The notes beneath the pieces are model-generated. The model was not told the origin of the DNA. It did not search any database and was given only the letters and a program-made list of their open reading frames with translations. DNA of 64,000 bases from MVRV01 sp964646755 (GTDB taxonomy: Bacteria > Desulfobacterota > Syntrophia > Syntrophales > Smithellaceae), in NCBI GenBank assembly GCA_964646755.1, contig CAZYIE010000009.1:25199-89198 (forward strand), in the 5' to 3' direction. Position 1 is the first letter of the stretch, and the number at the start of each line of letters is the position of its first letter. Position numbers and translations under genes: made by a program. Positions 55,828 through 64,000 of the stretch are shown in pieces.

Positions 55828-57689
55828 AAAAATATTTTTCTCCTGCTATTTTTATAGTTACTGTTTTCTGCATGATTTGGATTCCGGTTCAGGCGGAAGC
55901 TCAGGCACAGACAGCAAAATGTTACTCCTGCCATGCGGAGCATGCTTTTGTTGAAGGTTTTGCCGCGTCCGTGCACGGCAATAATTCATGCACCAGCTGC
56001 CATACCGGCATCGACAATATCTCCAGGCACAGCTCTGGCGAAAAAAAATCCAATCCTGTTCGCTGTTCGGGCTGTCATAAAGAAATAGCCTCCCTCTATA
56101 AAACGGATGTTCACGCCGTAACACAAAACATAACCTGTTCGGACTGCCATCAGAAAATCCATACGATTGCCAAATCAGAAAAATCAAAAAAAATATTTGT
56201 GGCCGAAAAATGTGTTGGCTGTCACGCGCCGGAGGACTNNNNNNNNNNGGAGGACTACGCTCTTATGGGGCACGGCAAGGCGGTCCTGGCAGGCAATGCC
56301 GATTCGGCAACCTGCACCGATTGCCACAGCCTGCACAACATTGCCAACAATGAACCATCTTCCGAAAAAGATAAAGCCCTGCTACGGGAAGCATATACAC
56401 ATAAGTGCAAATCCTGTCACGCCGATGCGGCGGTTGCGGGTAGAAATAATTTATCTCCGGCAGTAGCAGAAACATACGATAAGACCTATCATGGGAAGGT
56501 ACTGCAAGTCGGTTTACCGCAGCGCGTTGCCGGTTGTGCCGATTGCCACACCGGCCACAACACGCTGAAGGCAGAAGATCCACGCTCCGCTCTGCATCCC
56601 GACAATCTCTATGTCGCCTGTAAAACCTGCCACACAACCATGCATAAACGCTTCGTTTCTTTTGAAGCTCACCCCGGCGCAGTCAAAGGAAAAACTTATC
56701 GGTCTTTGCATATCGCAGAAATACTTATGATCGCATTGCTGGCAGTTGTTTTTGCATTTTTCTGGCTGCATACGTTCCTGTGGTGGAGGCGTGCTTATCT
56801 CGATAAGTGCCGTAAGAGCAAGGCCGGGTTTATCGAAGACACACTGGCATCAGGATGCCGCGAAGAAAAACAGATTCAGCGTTTTCCCGTAATTCAGCGG
56901 GTCATGCATGTGTTGCTTATTTTGTCCTTTTTTACGCTGGTTGGAACCGGTTTCCCGATTAAATATTCCGAAACAGCATGGGCGAAGGTGTTGGTCAATA
57001 TGTGGGGAGGCCCGTATATGTCGGGAATTTTCCACAGAATTGCCGCGGGTGTTCTTTGCGCGCTGTTTTTATACACGCTGTGGCTCTCGATTCGCTTCCT
57101 GTTCCCGAAATGGCAGTGGCGCGGCTGGATAGCACGGTTGCTCGGGCCGGATTCACTTTTTCCCAACATGAAGGATTTGCGGGATATAAAAGGCATGTTT
57201 ATGTGGTTTTTCGGAAAAGGTCCGATGCCGCAGTTCGACCGCTGGACATACTGGGAAAAGTTTGACTTCCTGGCGGTATTCTGGGGCATGACCGCCATCG
57301 GTCTTTCCGGCTTCATGCTGTGGTTCCCCGGTCTTTTCTCGTATATCGTACCAGGATGGGTGATCAATATCGCCACCATCGTGCATTCAGAAGAGGCCTA
57401 CCTGGCGGCCGTCTTTATTTTCACGGTTCACTTTTTCAATAACCACATTGTGCCCAACAAGTTCCCTCTCGAACCGAACATTTTCACCGGCCGTTACCGC
57501 CTGGAAGCAATGCGAGAAGAGCGGCCTCTCGAATATGAAAGAATGGTGGCCGAAGGCAAGCTCGAATCTCTCAAGCGCGAGGGCCCCGGTCTGTGGGTAC
57601 AGCTTTTCGCTTCCATCTTCGGCCTGGCCAGCCTTGTTCTGGGTTTGTTTTTACTGGGATTGATTTTCTGGGCCGTAATATTTTACTAA
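55824..57689 (+). CDS. Membrane-bound nine-heme cytochrome c with C-terminal cytochrome b-like domain
   Basis: An exported protein with a signal peptide, nine CxxCH motifs (CYSCH, CTSCH, CSGCH, CSDCH, CVGCH, CTDCH, CKSCH, CADCH, CKTCH) in the first half, then about five transmembrane helices. The helices carry histidines (RVMHVLLILSFFTLVGTGFP, GIFHRIAAGVLCAL, HSEEAYLAAVFIFTVHFFNN) suited to bind b hemes. It would pass electrons from quinol across the membrane to the periplasmic cytochromes. An N run (56239-56248) lies within the heme region; GGAGGACT is repeated on both sides, so merging the copies gives CHAPEDYALMG and a protein of about 615 residues. Confidence 0.88.
   Translation: MKKYFSPAIFIVTVFCMIWIPVQAEAQAQTAKCYSCHAEHAFVEGFAASVHGNNSCTSCHTGIDNISRHSSGEKKSNPVRCSGCHKEIASLYKTDVHAVTQNITCSDCHQKIHTIAKSEKSKKIFVAEKCVGCHAPEDXXXXEDYALMGHGKAVLAGNADSATCTDCHSLHNIANNEPSSEKDKALLREAYTHKCKSCHADAAVAGRNNLSPAVAETYDKTYHGKVLQVGLPQRVAGCADCHTGHNTLKAEDPRSALHPDNLYVACKTCHTTMHKRFVSFEAHPGAVKGKTYRSLHIAEILMIALLAVVFAFFWLHTFLWWRRAYLDKCRKSKAGFIEDTLASGCREEKQIQRFPVIQRVMHVLLILSFFTLVGTGFPIKYSETAWAKVLVNMWGGPYMSGIFHRIAAGVLCALFLYTLWLSIRFLFPKWQWRGWIARLLGPDSLFPNMKDLRDIKGMFMWFFGKGPMPQFDRWTYWEKFDFLAVFWGMTAIGLSGFMLWFPGLFSYIVPGWVINIATIVHSEEAYLAAVFIFTVHFFNNHIVPNKFPLEPNIFTGRYRLEAMREERPLEYERMVAEGKLESLKREGPGLWVQLFASIFGLASLVLGLFLLGLIFWAVIFY
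56239..56248. other. Scaffold gap of ten Ns at an unmerged 8-base overlap
   Basis: GGAGGACT stands immediately on both sides of the Ns (56231-56238 and 56249-56256). The natural reading is that two contigs overlap by these 8 bases, so the Ns and one copy should be removed. The reading frame is kept either way. Confidence 0.75.
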
Positions 57690-57696
57690 TGAGACT

Positions 57697-57728
57697 CCAC
57701 TTCCGATACCTTCAGGTGTCGGAAGTGG
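57697..57728 (+). terminator. Hairpin after the nine-heme cytochrome
   Basis: CCACTTCCGA-TACC pairs with GGTG-TCGGAAGTGG around a 4-base loop, 7 bases after the stop. No T run follows, so it is a weak terminator or a stability element. Confidence 0.5.
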
Positions 57729-57891
57729 TAAGTTGAATTGTCCCGATATGTGAAGCGTCGCGGGGCGAGATCCATCATGCCCGGAAGCGCATCGGCATCA
57801 AATATAACGCCTTCGATTCGTTCACCCACGTTGCATTAATGCTGCAATAATGCTAAATAACAGCACATTAAATCTTCAGGAGAAACTTCGT

Positions 57892-59280
57892 TTGAGCAAA
57901 AACAAATCCGGCCTCTGGTCCTTTTTTTCGTCGGTTCAACTGGCTATTATCCTTCTTTCGCTAATCGCTTTCTTTGCTTTGATTGGCACCATTGTTCCGC
58001 AGCGGGAAGCATCCGCAGAACTGGCCGGCCGCATGTCGCCCGGTCTTTTTTCCTTTCTGCAGAAGATGCAAATATTCGACATGTACCACTCTATCTGGTT
58101 TTTTCTTCTGCTGGGGCTTTTGTCCGTTAATCTGCTTATTTGCTCGCTGGATCGATTTCCTCTGGCCTGGCGCCGTTTCCGTAGTCAAGCTATGCCTAAG
58201 AACGAAGATGCCTTTAATGACCTGCCTGTTGAAAACACCTTTCAATCCGCTTCCAATATTCAAAAAGCAGCGGACGCTACGGCTAATCTGCTGAAAAAAA
58301 ATTATTCTAACGTTGCACAGGCCAGTGAGGAAAACAGTGTTTTTCTTTCTGCGCAAAAGGGCCGATTTTCTTATTTTGGCGTCTACATCGTCCATCTGAG
58401 CATTCTGGTTTTAATTGCCGGCGCGATCATCGGTTCTGTTTTCGGCACCGAAGGGCACATAAACATTACCGAAGGGGAGACAGCCGGCTCCTTCAACCTG
58501 CGCAGCAACAACCAGGCTATGCCCCTGCCATTCTCCGTGCGCTGCGATAAGTTCATCGTAGAACTCTACGAAAATGGAGCACCGAAAAATTTTCAATCTG
58601 ATCTGACTTTTATCAAGGATAACAAGGTTGTCCATTCGGGAAAGCTGCGAGTTAATCATCCCATAGATGTTGCGGGATTCCGCTTTTATCAATCCAGTTA
58701 TGGCGTCTCTCCGGAAGGAAAAGCAACTCTGGCATTATTGAGGAACAGCGGTCGCCGCGATGTGATAAATGTCGCTAAGGGATATGCGTTCGACCTTCCG
58801 GGAAAAGAGGGAACTTTTCATGTTTTAAGAGTGGAAGAAAATCTGATGAAAATGGGCCCCGCAATTAAGGTCTCTGTCCAATCTAATAAAGGAGAGGTAA
58901 CATTCTGGGTTTTTCAGCAACTTGATAAAATTATCGAGGCTAATCCCGGCATTACGGAGCAGATTCCAATGTTCAATCCCAGTCTTTTCCACCCCTACAC
59001 ATTTAAACTTTTGGGACTGGAAGAAAAATATTATACCGGCCTGCAGGTAACTCGTGATCCGGGAACTCCGGTGGTTGGTACGGCGGCAGTGCTGTTAATT
59101 TTTGGGTTGCTGTTGATGCTGTTTTCCTATCCTCGACAGGTTTGGGTGAGAATCAATCAGGAACCAGATAAAACACGTATCAGCGTTGCGGGACGCAGCT
59201 ATAAGAACAAGGCCGGTCTGGAAAGTGAACTTCAACATCTCCTTGCGGAGATTAAAGATAATCTGGAGACTTTTAAATGA
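57892..59280 (+). CDS. resB: Cytochrome c biogenesis protein ResB
   Basis: A 462-residue system II heme-ligation subunit. Helices lie near residues 10-30 (FFSSVQLAIILLSLIAFFAL), 60-80 and 150-175, and after a large periplasmic domain a last helix sits near residue 405. GTIVPQREASAE and GFRFYQSSYGVSPEG are typical of ResB. With CcsA it exports heme and attaches it to CxxCH motifs outside the cytoplasmic membrane. The TTG start at 57892 has AGGAGA 9 bases upstream; the ATG at 57850 (14 residues longer) has no ribosome site. It lies next to the multiheme genes it serves and overlaps ccsA by 4 bases. Confidence 0.9.
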   Translation: MSKNKSGLWSFFSSVQLAIILLSLIAFFALIGTIVPQREASAELAGRMSPGLFSFLQKMQIFDMYHSIWFFLLLGLLSVNLLICSLDRFPLAWRRFRSQAMPKNEDAFNDLPVENTFQSASNIQKAADATANLLKKNYSNVAQASEENSVFLSAQKGRFSYFGVYIVHLSILVLIAGAIIGSVFGTEGHINITEGETAGSFNLRSNNQAMPLPFSVRCDKFIVELYENGAPKNFQSDLTFIKDNKVVHSGKLRVNHPIDVAGFRFYQSSYGVSPEGKATLALLRNSGRRDVINVAKGYAFDLPGKEGTFHVLRVEENLMKMGPAIKVSVQSNKGEVTFWVFQQLDKIIEANPGITEQIPMFNPSLFHPYTFKLLGLEEKYYTGLQVTRDPGTPVVGTAAVLLIFGLLLMLFSYPRQVWVRINQEPDKTRISVAGRSYKNKAGLESELQHLLAEIKDNLETFK

Positions 59281-60122
59281 TCAATTCAACAATCCTGAGC
59301 TGGGTGACCTTCATCTACTTTGCGGCTTTTGTCTTCTATCTTTTCCGGATGATTCTGGGGCGGGAATTCTGGGGGAAAATTGCCACCTCGACAGCACTGA
59401 TCGGGCTGATCGCCCAGAGTGTCGCTCTGGTCATTCGCTGGAAAACATCCTACGATCTCGGCATGGGACATGCGCCTCTGTCCAATTTCTATGAATCGCT
59501 CATATTTTTCGCCTGGACGATTGTGCTTCTGTACCTGCTAATGGAACGGCGTTTGAAGAATCGCAGTATCGGAGTTTTTGTCCTACCGGTGGCTTTTTTG
59601 ATTATGGCTTATGCTTCAATTGCTCCCGGCATCAATAATCAAATTGCTCCACTGATTCCCGCATTGCAGAGTAACTGGCTCACTTCGCATGTGCTGACCT
59701 GCTTTCTGGGCTATGCCGCATTTACTGTGGCTTTTGCACTGGGAATCATGTTTTTTGTGAAAAAAATGTCCACTGCCGATAAAAATAAATCTCCGGTTTT
59801 CTTTCGCCTGCTGCCTGCCGAAGCCATGATTGACGAGTTGATGTATCAGAGCGCGACCTTAGGATTTATATTTTTAACTCTGGGCATTATCACGGGTTCC
59901 GTCTGGGCTCATTATGCCTGGGGCTCTTACTGGAGCTGGGACCCCAAGGAAACATGGTCGCTCATTACCTGGCTGATTTATGCGTTGATGCTGCATGCAC
60001 GCAACGTCCGGGGCTGGCGGGGAAAACGCATGGCCCTGATGACCATTATTGGTTTTGGCTGCGTTTTATTTACTTATCTGGGTGTAAATTTACTGCCCAG
60101 CCTGCACAGCTACATGACGTAA
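59277..60122 (+). CDS. ccsA: Cytochrome c biogenesis protein CcsA/ResC
   Basis: A 281-residue membrane protein of the heme-handling family with about eight helices. The tryptophan-rich heme motif WGSYWSWDPKETWSLITW lies near residue 220, and flanking histidines are present (WAHYAW, LMLHAR, LPSLHSY). It forms the heme channel and synthetase with ResB. The start overlaps the resB stop (ATGA). Presence of system II fits the Desulfobacterota and the four multiheme cytochromes upstream. Confidence 0.93.
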   Translation: MINSTILSWVTFIYFAAFVFYLFRMILGREFWGKIATSTALIGLIAQSVALVIRWKTSYDLGMGHAPLSNFYESLIFFAWTIVLLYLLMERRLKNRSIGVFVLPVAFLIMAYASIAPGINNQIAPLIPALQSNWLTSHVLTCFLGYAAFTVAFALGIMFFVKKMSTADKNKSPVFFRLLPAEAMIDELMYQSATLGFIFLTLGIITGSVWAHYAWGSYWSWDPKETWSLITWLIYALMLHARNVRGWRGKRMALMTIIGFGCVLFTYLGVNLLPSLHSYMT

Positions 60123-60179
60123 GAGCAGCACAGCGACGTAAAGCGAAAGGGTTTATCAAAAGATGAAAAGGTGATGATT

Positions 60180-60512
60180 ATGAAAAAAATAATGATTACT
60201 TCAGTGTTTTTTCTTTTGGCAGTATTGACATCGATTTCTTGTTTTGCTCTAACACCCCAGCAAGTGATTGATCTGAAAAAAGCGGGGGTCAGTGATCAAA
60301 CAATTCAAATAATGCTTAAGCAGGAAGAAGCAAAAGACCCTTATGCCACCATGGGAACAAGAGAAGTCCAGGACAAAGATGGCAATACGGTAATCATTTA
60401 CACAACCGGCAACAGCACAACCAGTGCTGCCGACGATGAAGAAAAGAAAAATGTCGAGAGAGCATGGCAAATGCTCAACAACATCATTATCGATAAAAGA
60501 ACAAAAAAATAA
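60180..60512 (+). CDS. Small exported protein of unknown function
   Basis: A 110-residue protein with a signal peptide (MKKIMITSVFFLLAVLTSIS, then CFA, which may be a lipoprotein-like site). A short helical motif follows (LTPQQVIDLKKAGVSDQTIQ), resembling the SHOCT-like or helix-turn segments of small envelope proteins, then a charged tail. No further family was recognised. The ATG at 60180 is chosen for AAAAGGTGAT upstream; two in-frame ATGs lie just before it. It may be co-transcribed with ccsA. Confidence 0.65.
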   Translation: MKKIMITSVFFLLAVLTSISCFALTPQQVIDLKKAGVSDQTIQIMLKQEEAKDPYATMGTREVQDKDGNTVIIYTTGNSTTSAADDEEKKNVERAWQMLNNIIIDKRTKK

Positions 60513-60545
60513 AGAGGCAAACAGCTTATCTTCCGCAATTTGATT

Positions 60546-62012
60546 TTATTTCTTCTTCAACAAATCCAGCGTACTGTCTATAATTTTATTTTGCTCTTCG
60601 CCTATAAGCTTTTTGGCAGCACCCTTCCCTGTTTCCAACAACACATTGCCGGCAGCTTTTTTGACTATGCCGTCAACTGAATCCAACTGGGGCTGCACGA
60701 TTTTCACATCAGTCTTTTTAGTGGTACCACCCGCCTTAAATTTCAGCTCAATTAATCCATCTTTATTCAGCAGGGGCTGCAGGGCGGCCTCGGCCAATTT
60801 ATCCGCTGTGACATATTTTTTTACTTCCGGACTGCGCATACCCGCGTCAATCTTTTTCGCGAGAATAGTTTTAACGGAGTTGTTGATTTCTTTTTTCATG
60901 ACCATGCCCAGATTCATATCGAGAGCTTTGGAATCCGTATTCACAGTGCCGGCAAAAAGTAGTTTGGCTTCTTGAAGATCGAGATTGCCGTTGGAAATAT
61001 CGGCTCTTCCCGATTTGTAGCGCAAATCAACAAATGATGTTTTTGATTTTTTCCATTCCTGCTTTCCCTTTAAAAAAGAGATATGCTCGCCGAGATAATC
61101 TCCGAGCAGGGGAATGGCCGCCACAGAATTAAATATCTGGAGGCCGCTTATTTGTCCGTCAGGAAAAGCAACATGCAGAATTATCTCCGGTTCCAGTTGT
61201 CGAGTTTTGATGTCGAAGGGTATAACACGGCCTGTGGCATCGACTGTCAGATCAAAACTCTGCACACTGCCAGTTTTGATCGGACCGACCGTTTTCAGCC
61301 CCAGAGCGATTTTCAATTTGACTTCATCCTTGCGGGCCAAATCTTTAGGATCAATGTTGATATCGTAAGCCAGCGTTGTCAGATTATAGACCTGAAATTT
61401 CTGATCGAACTCACCGTCATAGTAGTTGACGGTTCCGTCTTTAATGCCAATTTCTCCGACGGCAATGGCCACGGGAATATTATCTGCGGTAATGGGTTTG
61501 GCCGGCTCAACATGACCTTCATTGACCTTTTTCTTCAGATCAATCTGCTTGGAAGGCGGCTCAGCCGTTGGCTGCTTTTTTGCCCCGATGATGTCGTCAC
61601 AGTTCAGCACACCCTGTTTGCTGCGCGTTAAATTGATTAACGGCCGAGATAAAACAAGCTCTTTGAGCTCCAACTGCTTTTTGAACAATGGTAAAAACTT
61701 GACCTTAAAGCGCAGCGATTCCATGCCGGCAAAAACGTCGTCTGCTGCTACCGGTTTCCCTTGCAGGGCAGCAAGCTGAGGCGCTGTTTTAAAATTGGAT
61801 ATGACCATTTTTTTAATTTCAATACCAGACACAAAGGAGAAAATACTGACATCAATTTTTTCGATTTCTACCTGACGGTGGAGAGCCTGCGATATTCTAG
61901 ATTCGATGAAAGACTTATCTACTATCAGCACAAGAATAATTCCGGCCGCGGCAATGAAAATTATAATTGCGGCTATTGCCGCACCGATAGCAATCAATAT
62001 CTTCTTTTTCAT
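60546..62012 (-). CDS. AsmA-family protein
   Basis: A 488-residue protein anchored by one N-terminal transmembrane helix (KKILIAIGAAIAAIIIFIAA) with a long periplasmic beta-rich region. The opening LIVDKSFIESRISQALHRQV and the later SIFSFVSGIEIKKMVISNF fit AsmA/DUF748-type proteins, which in Gram-negative bacteria help move lipids to, or keep order in, the outer membrane. A C-terminal AAGNVLLETGKGAAKKLIGE tail follows. It is convergent with the small gene at 60180. Confidence 0.82.
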   Translation of the reverse strand: MKKKILIAIGAAIAAIIIFIAAAGIILVLIVDKSFIESRISQALHRQVEIEKIDVSIFSFVSGIEIKKMVISNFKTAPQLAALQGKPVAADDVFAGMESLRFKVKFLPLFKKQLELKELVLSRPLINLTRSKQGVLNCDDIIGAKKQPTAEPPSKQIDLKKKVNEGHVEPAKPITADNIPVAIAVGEIGIKDGTVNYYDGEFDQKFQVYNLTTLAYDINIDPKDLARKDEVKLKIALGLKTVGPIKTGSVQSFDLTVDATGRVIPFDIKTRQLEPEIILHVAFPDGQISGLQIFNSVAAIPLLGDYLGEHISFLKGKQEWKKSKTSFVDLRYKSGRADISNGNLDLQEAKLLFAGTVNTDSKALDMNLGMVMKKEINNSVKTILAKKIDAGMRSPEVKKYVTADKLAEAALQPLLNKDGLIELKFKAGGTTKKTDVKIVQPQLDSVDGIVKKAAGNVLLETGKGAAKKLIGEEQNKIIDSTLDLLKKK

Positions 62013-62063
62013 AAATCCTCCTGTTTTTACTTATTCATCGTCTATTTATAGTATTTACTTTGG

Positions 62064-62123
62064 TCATTCCGGCGAAGGCCGGAATCCAGACTTATTTTAC
62101 TAGACCCCGGCCTTCGCCGGGGA
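62064..62123. repeat. REP-like double hairpin
   Basis: Two palindromes sharing the core GGCGAAGGCC: ATTCCGGCGAAGGCCGGAAT at 62066-62085 and, inverted, CCCCGGCCTTCGCCGGGG at 62105-62122. Such pairs are typical of dispersed extragenic palindromes in proteobacterial-type genomes. It lies between the AsmA and TAXI genes. Confidence 0.65.
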
Positions 62124-62206
62124 GACGATTACGCTCTGGACTGGTCAAATGTCGTTAATATTATCGGTCTGTTAATAAATACCACTATTGTGTATGCTTT
62201 GAGCGC

Positions 62207-63583
62207 CTAAGCTTTGCTGTTCGTCAGCCTCTCTCGAACAAAATCAATGTGACCGCGTAACACATAAAATTGGTCGGCAAAAGAAACCGGAACGTTCATT
62301 TTGTTAACCGCACGTTCAATCTGCTCCAGTTGCCGCAGCAATTCTTCGCCCCGGTCTCGCGCTGAAGGCAGCGCCATATCTTTTTCCAGCACCATTAATG
62401 CCCGGTACCAGCGGAAAATGCGTAAACGTATTTGCCACCGGTAGATCGCCGGAATACTGCGCATTCCCGGGATCAAAATCAGGATCAGCGGCACAAAAAC
62501 AACCAGAATGCGATTAAGAAGGCTGGCCAGCCAGAAGGGCAGGTAGCGGTAGAGAAAGCTCTTGCCCGATTTATAGTAGCGGCTGGCATCAGAGCTGATG
62601 CGGTATTCATGCTCTTGCGGCGCCGGAAACTCTCCCCGCCGCTGAGTCAATCCGGCACGTCCGTGCACTTCCGTTGCCGCTTCCAGGAGCAAATCGGAGA
62701 GCGCCGGATGAAGATCAGCCCGGGCAATGAGTTCTACAGTGGGACTGATCAGATTAATATCATTATCGGGAATATTCTTGCCAAAATCAAGAGATCCCTT
62801 AGGCAGCACTATTTTATTTAAATAACCGATGCGGCGGATGTAAGCATCGGCCTGAGAAAAATTAAAAATTCGAATATCCGGCCGGCGTTGCAGTTCCCGC
62901 ATGGTTTTTGACGAAGCCGAATCACTCATCATGAAAGCAGCATCAATGTTGCCCGCCAGCAGTTCCTTCTCCGCATCTTCATCGTCCATCTCGAGGAGCG
63001 CCGTCGAACCGCCGGGCTTAATTCCGTTCAGGGACAGCAGTTGCAAGGCCAGAATTTGTGTCCCGGTGCCGTCTTCACCGATAGCCAGTCTTTTGCCGCT
63101 AAATTGGGAGAGCAAATCAAATGGTTTGTCGCTGCGATAGAAGATGTAAAGCGGTTGGTAAGAGACGCTTCCCAACGATACCAGGTTATCGAGATTCTTT
63201 CCTTTAGCCACTCCTGTTTGCACAAAACCGATATTCACAGCAAAAGATTTATTTTCGAGCCTTTCGAGATTTTCCAGCGATCCTTCGGAGGGCAGAATTT
63301 TCAGGGTTACCCCGTTGCGGGCCAGTATCTTGGCATATCTTTCCGCCGTTCTTTGAAAGCGACTTCCTTCATCTCCGCTGGTAAGAATAATTGTTTTAGG
63401 CGGGGCGGAATGAAAAAAACAGAACACTGCGGTAATTGTCACCAGGACGACAAAAATAATTGTGCCGAGTGTGGCAATCGGACCGAGACCAAAAATCTCG
63501 GCAAACATTACTTGAACGCGGCCCAAACCGTTGCGCAGGAAATTCATAATACCGGGAGATTTTATTTTTTTGCCCTGCTCCAT
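62207..63583 (-). CDS. TAXI-family TRAP transporter solute-binding protein, membrane-anchored
   Basis: A 458-residue protein with an N-terminal transmembrane helix (LGTIIFVVLVTITAVFCFFH), then a binding-protein domain (residues ~60-320) with TSGDEGSRFQRTAERYAKIL and GTGTQILALQLLSLNG, as in the TAXI family. A second hydrophobic segment follows at ~350-370 (LVVFVPLILILIPGM), and the C-terminus is cytoplasmic and helical. The extra C-terminal part distinguishes this type from ordinary periplasmic TAXI proteins; permease subunits are not encoded nearby. The substrate is unknown. Confidence 0.83.
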   Translation of the reverse strand: MEQGKKIKSPGIMNFLRNGLGRVQVMFAEIFGLGPIATLGTIIFVVLVTITAVFCFFHSAPPKTIILTSGDEGSRFQRTAERYAKILARNGVTLKILPSEGSLENLERLENKSFAVNIGFVQTGVAKGKNLDNLVSLGSVSYQPLYIFYRSDKPFDLLSQFSGKRLAIGEDGTGTQILALQLLSLNGIKPGGSTALLEMDDEDAEKELLAGNIDAAFMMSDSASSKTMRELQRRPDIRIFNFSQADAYIRRIGYLNKIVLPKGSLDFGKNIPDNDINLISPTVELIARADLHPALSDLLLEAATEVHGRAGLTQRRGEFPAPQEHEYRISSDASRYYKSGKSFLYRYLPFWLASLLNRILVVFVPLILILIPGMRSIPAIYRWQIRLRIFRWYRALMVLEKDMALPSARDRGEELLRQLEQIERAVNKMNVPVSFADQFYVLRGHIDFVRERLTNSKA

Positions 63584-63965
63584 AATGGTATGATCCTTCC
63601 GCTTATTTCAATACGGACAGAATGTAATGTTGTGTTATTTAAAATAGCATAATAATTACACCATCACAATAGCAGACAACATAGCAGACAATTTAGCCGC
63701 AGCGACATCTTTCCGGTGCATCCGGTTTTCTTTTTATGAGACAATTGATTGCAGTTGGCCAAATTTTCCATAAATTACCCGCCGGGTAAAGTTCAATTAT
63801 ATTGATTTCATGATACATTTTATCTTTTTATTTTTTTTGAAATGAAGTAGGCTTGCAGAAAATATCGGAAAATACCCGGTGGGCATATTAATTGTTCTCT
63901 ATAAAAATAATTGACGTTATGACGTTATAGTGCTATGGTAACAGGACGTCAAGGGAGGTGATATT
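63584..63965. other. Intergenic region with two TACCC-type palindromes
   Basis: 382 AT-rich bases upstream of a gene that begins at the window edge. It contains the palindrome TTACCCGCCGGGTAA (63775-63789) and a related half-palindrome TACCCGGTGGGCA (63873-63885), about 98 bases apart, which may be operator sites. A direct repeat GACGTTAT-GACGTTAT lies near 63912. No gene was seen. Confidence 0.5.
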
Positions 63966-64000
63966 ATGGGAACAGCGGCAATGAGAGCGACTGTATATTT
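63966..64000 (+). CDS. Start of a gene cut by the window edge
   Basis: ATG at 63966 with GGGAGGTG 6 bases upstream opens MGTAAMRATVY before the window ends. Too short to assign. Confidence 0.5.
   Translation, partial: MGTAAMRATVY

Noticed and set aside
57686..57829. Minus-strand open frame (GTG start) reading GERIEGVIFDADALPGMMDL and onward
   Set aside because: Protein-like composition, but no ribosome site, no known family, and it runs through the hairpin after the nine-heme gene. It could be a fragment of an old gene; not supported enough to annotate.

Overview
The window looks like a chromosomal segment from an anaerobic, cytochrome-rich member of the Desulfobacterota (former Deltaproteobacteria). 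Grounds for this are multiheme c-type cytochromes served by a system II (ResB/CcsA) maturation pair, sigma-54 regulators with PAS domains, MinD-type ATPases carrying ferredoxin domains, NifX-like proteins reminiscent of the Desulfovibrio orange-protein locus, acyl-CoA and 3-hydroxybutyrate enzymes, TAXI-TRAP and GntP transport, and two genes that appear to use UGA as selenocysteine. No rRNA, tRNA, CRISPR array, transposase or phage gene was seen. Two runs of ten N mark scaffold joins (13201-13210, 56239-56248). Both can be closed from the flanking sequence without harming the reading frame.

Layout. 1-2911: end of a transketolase gene and a glucose-6-phosphate isomerase gene. 3058-8144: a PAS fragment, a GntP permease, a UspA protein, a sodium:proton-antiporter-like carrier and a 3-hydroxybutyrate dehydrogenase. 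8224-8426: a MITE-like repeat. 8510-11284 (minus strand): acyl-CoA dehydrogenase with an XRE-cupin regulator, an M50 protease and a MoaE-like protein. 11433-14168 (minus): a selenium-handling operon (YedE, TusA-like, cysteine desulfurase, DUF3343), divergent from a DUF134 regulator with a striking operator. 14406-17365: DUF134, a NifX-like protein, a sigma-54 regulator and a gamma carbonic anhydrase. 17533-18531 (minus): moaA.

18910-30002 is a long unidirectional cluster. It starts at a near-perfect sigma-54 promoter and contains NifX-like proteins, two MinD-ferredoxin ATPases, an IscU-Mrp fusion, a radical SAM protein, a pyruvoyl arginine decarboxylase, a DUF89 protein, a TrmO-like protein, a phosphatidylserine decarboxylase, small Cys/Gly-rich proteins and a metallo-beta-lactamase protein. 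A thioesterase, an EFR1-type ferredoxin, a TDT channel and a CoA-disulfide-reductase/rhodanese fusion follow. At 34352-40893 a second sigma-54 regulator lies next to a second sigma-54 promoter, a second NifX-MBL pair, unknown proteins and a selenocysteine peroxiredoxin.

41075-57689 is an extracytoplasmic redox region. It has rhodaneses, a split YeeE/YedE transporter, an FdnHI-like electron-transfer pair with no catalytic subunit, thioredoxin and an FNR-type regulator, and two divergent TAT-exported flavoproteins. After these come 6-, 11-, 8- and 9-heme cytochromes interleaved with rhodanese-fold proteins. The 11-heme protein is interrupted by an in-frame UGA followed by a SECIS-like hairpin. 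ResB and CcsA (57892-60122) would mature these cytochromes. An AsmA-like protein and a TAXI binding protein close the window.

Inference: selenium supply (YedE operon), two selenoproteins, sulfur-transfer proteins and multiheme cytochromes together suggest a sulfur/selenium redox lifestyle. The NifX/MinD/Mrp cluster suggests assembly of an unusual metal-sulfur cofactor, controlled by two sigma-54 activators that share a Cys-rich PAS sensor and probably a DNA site.
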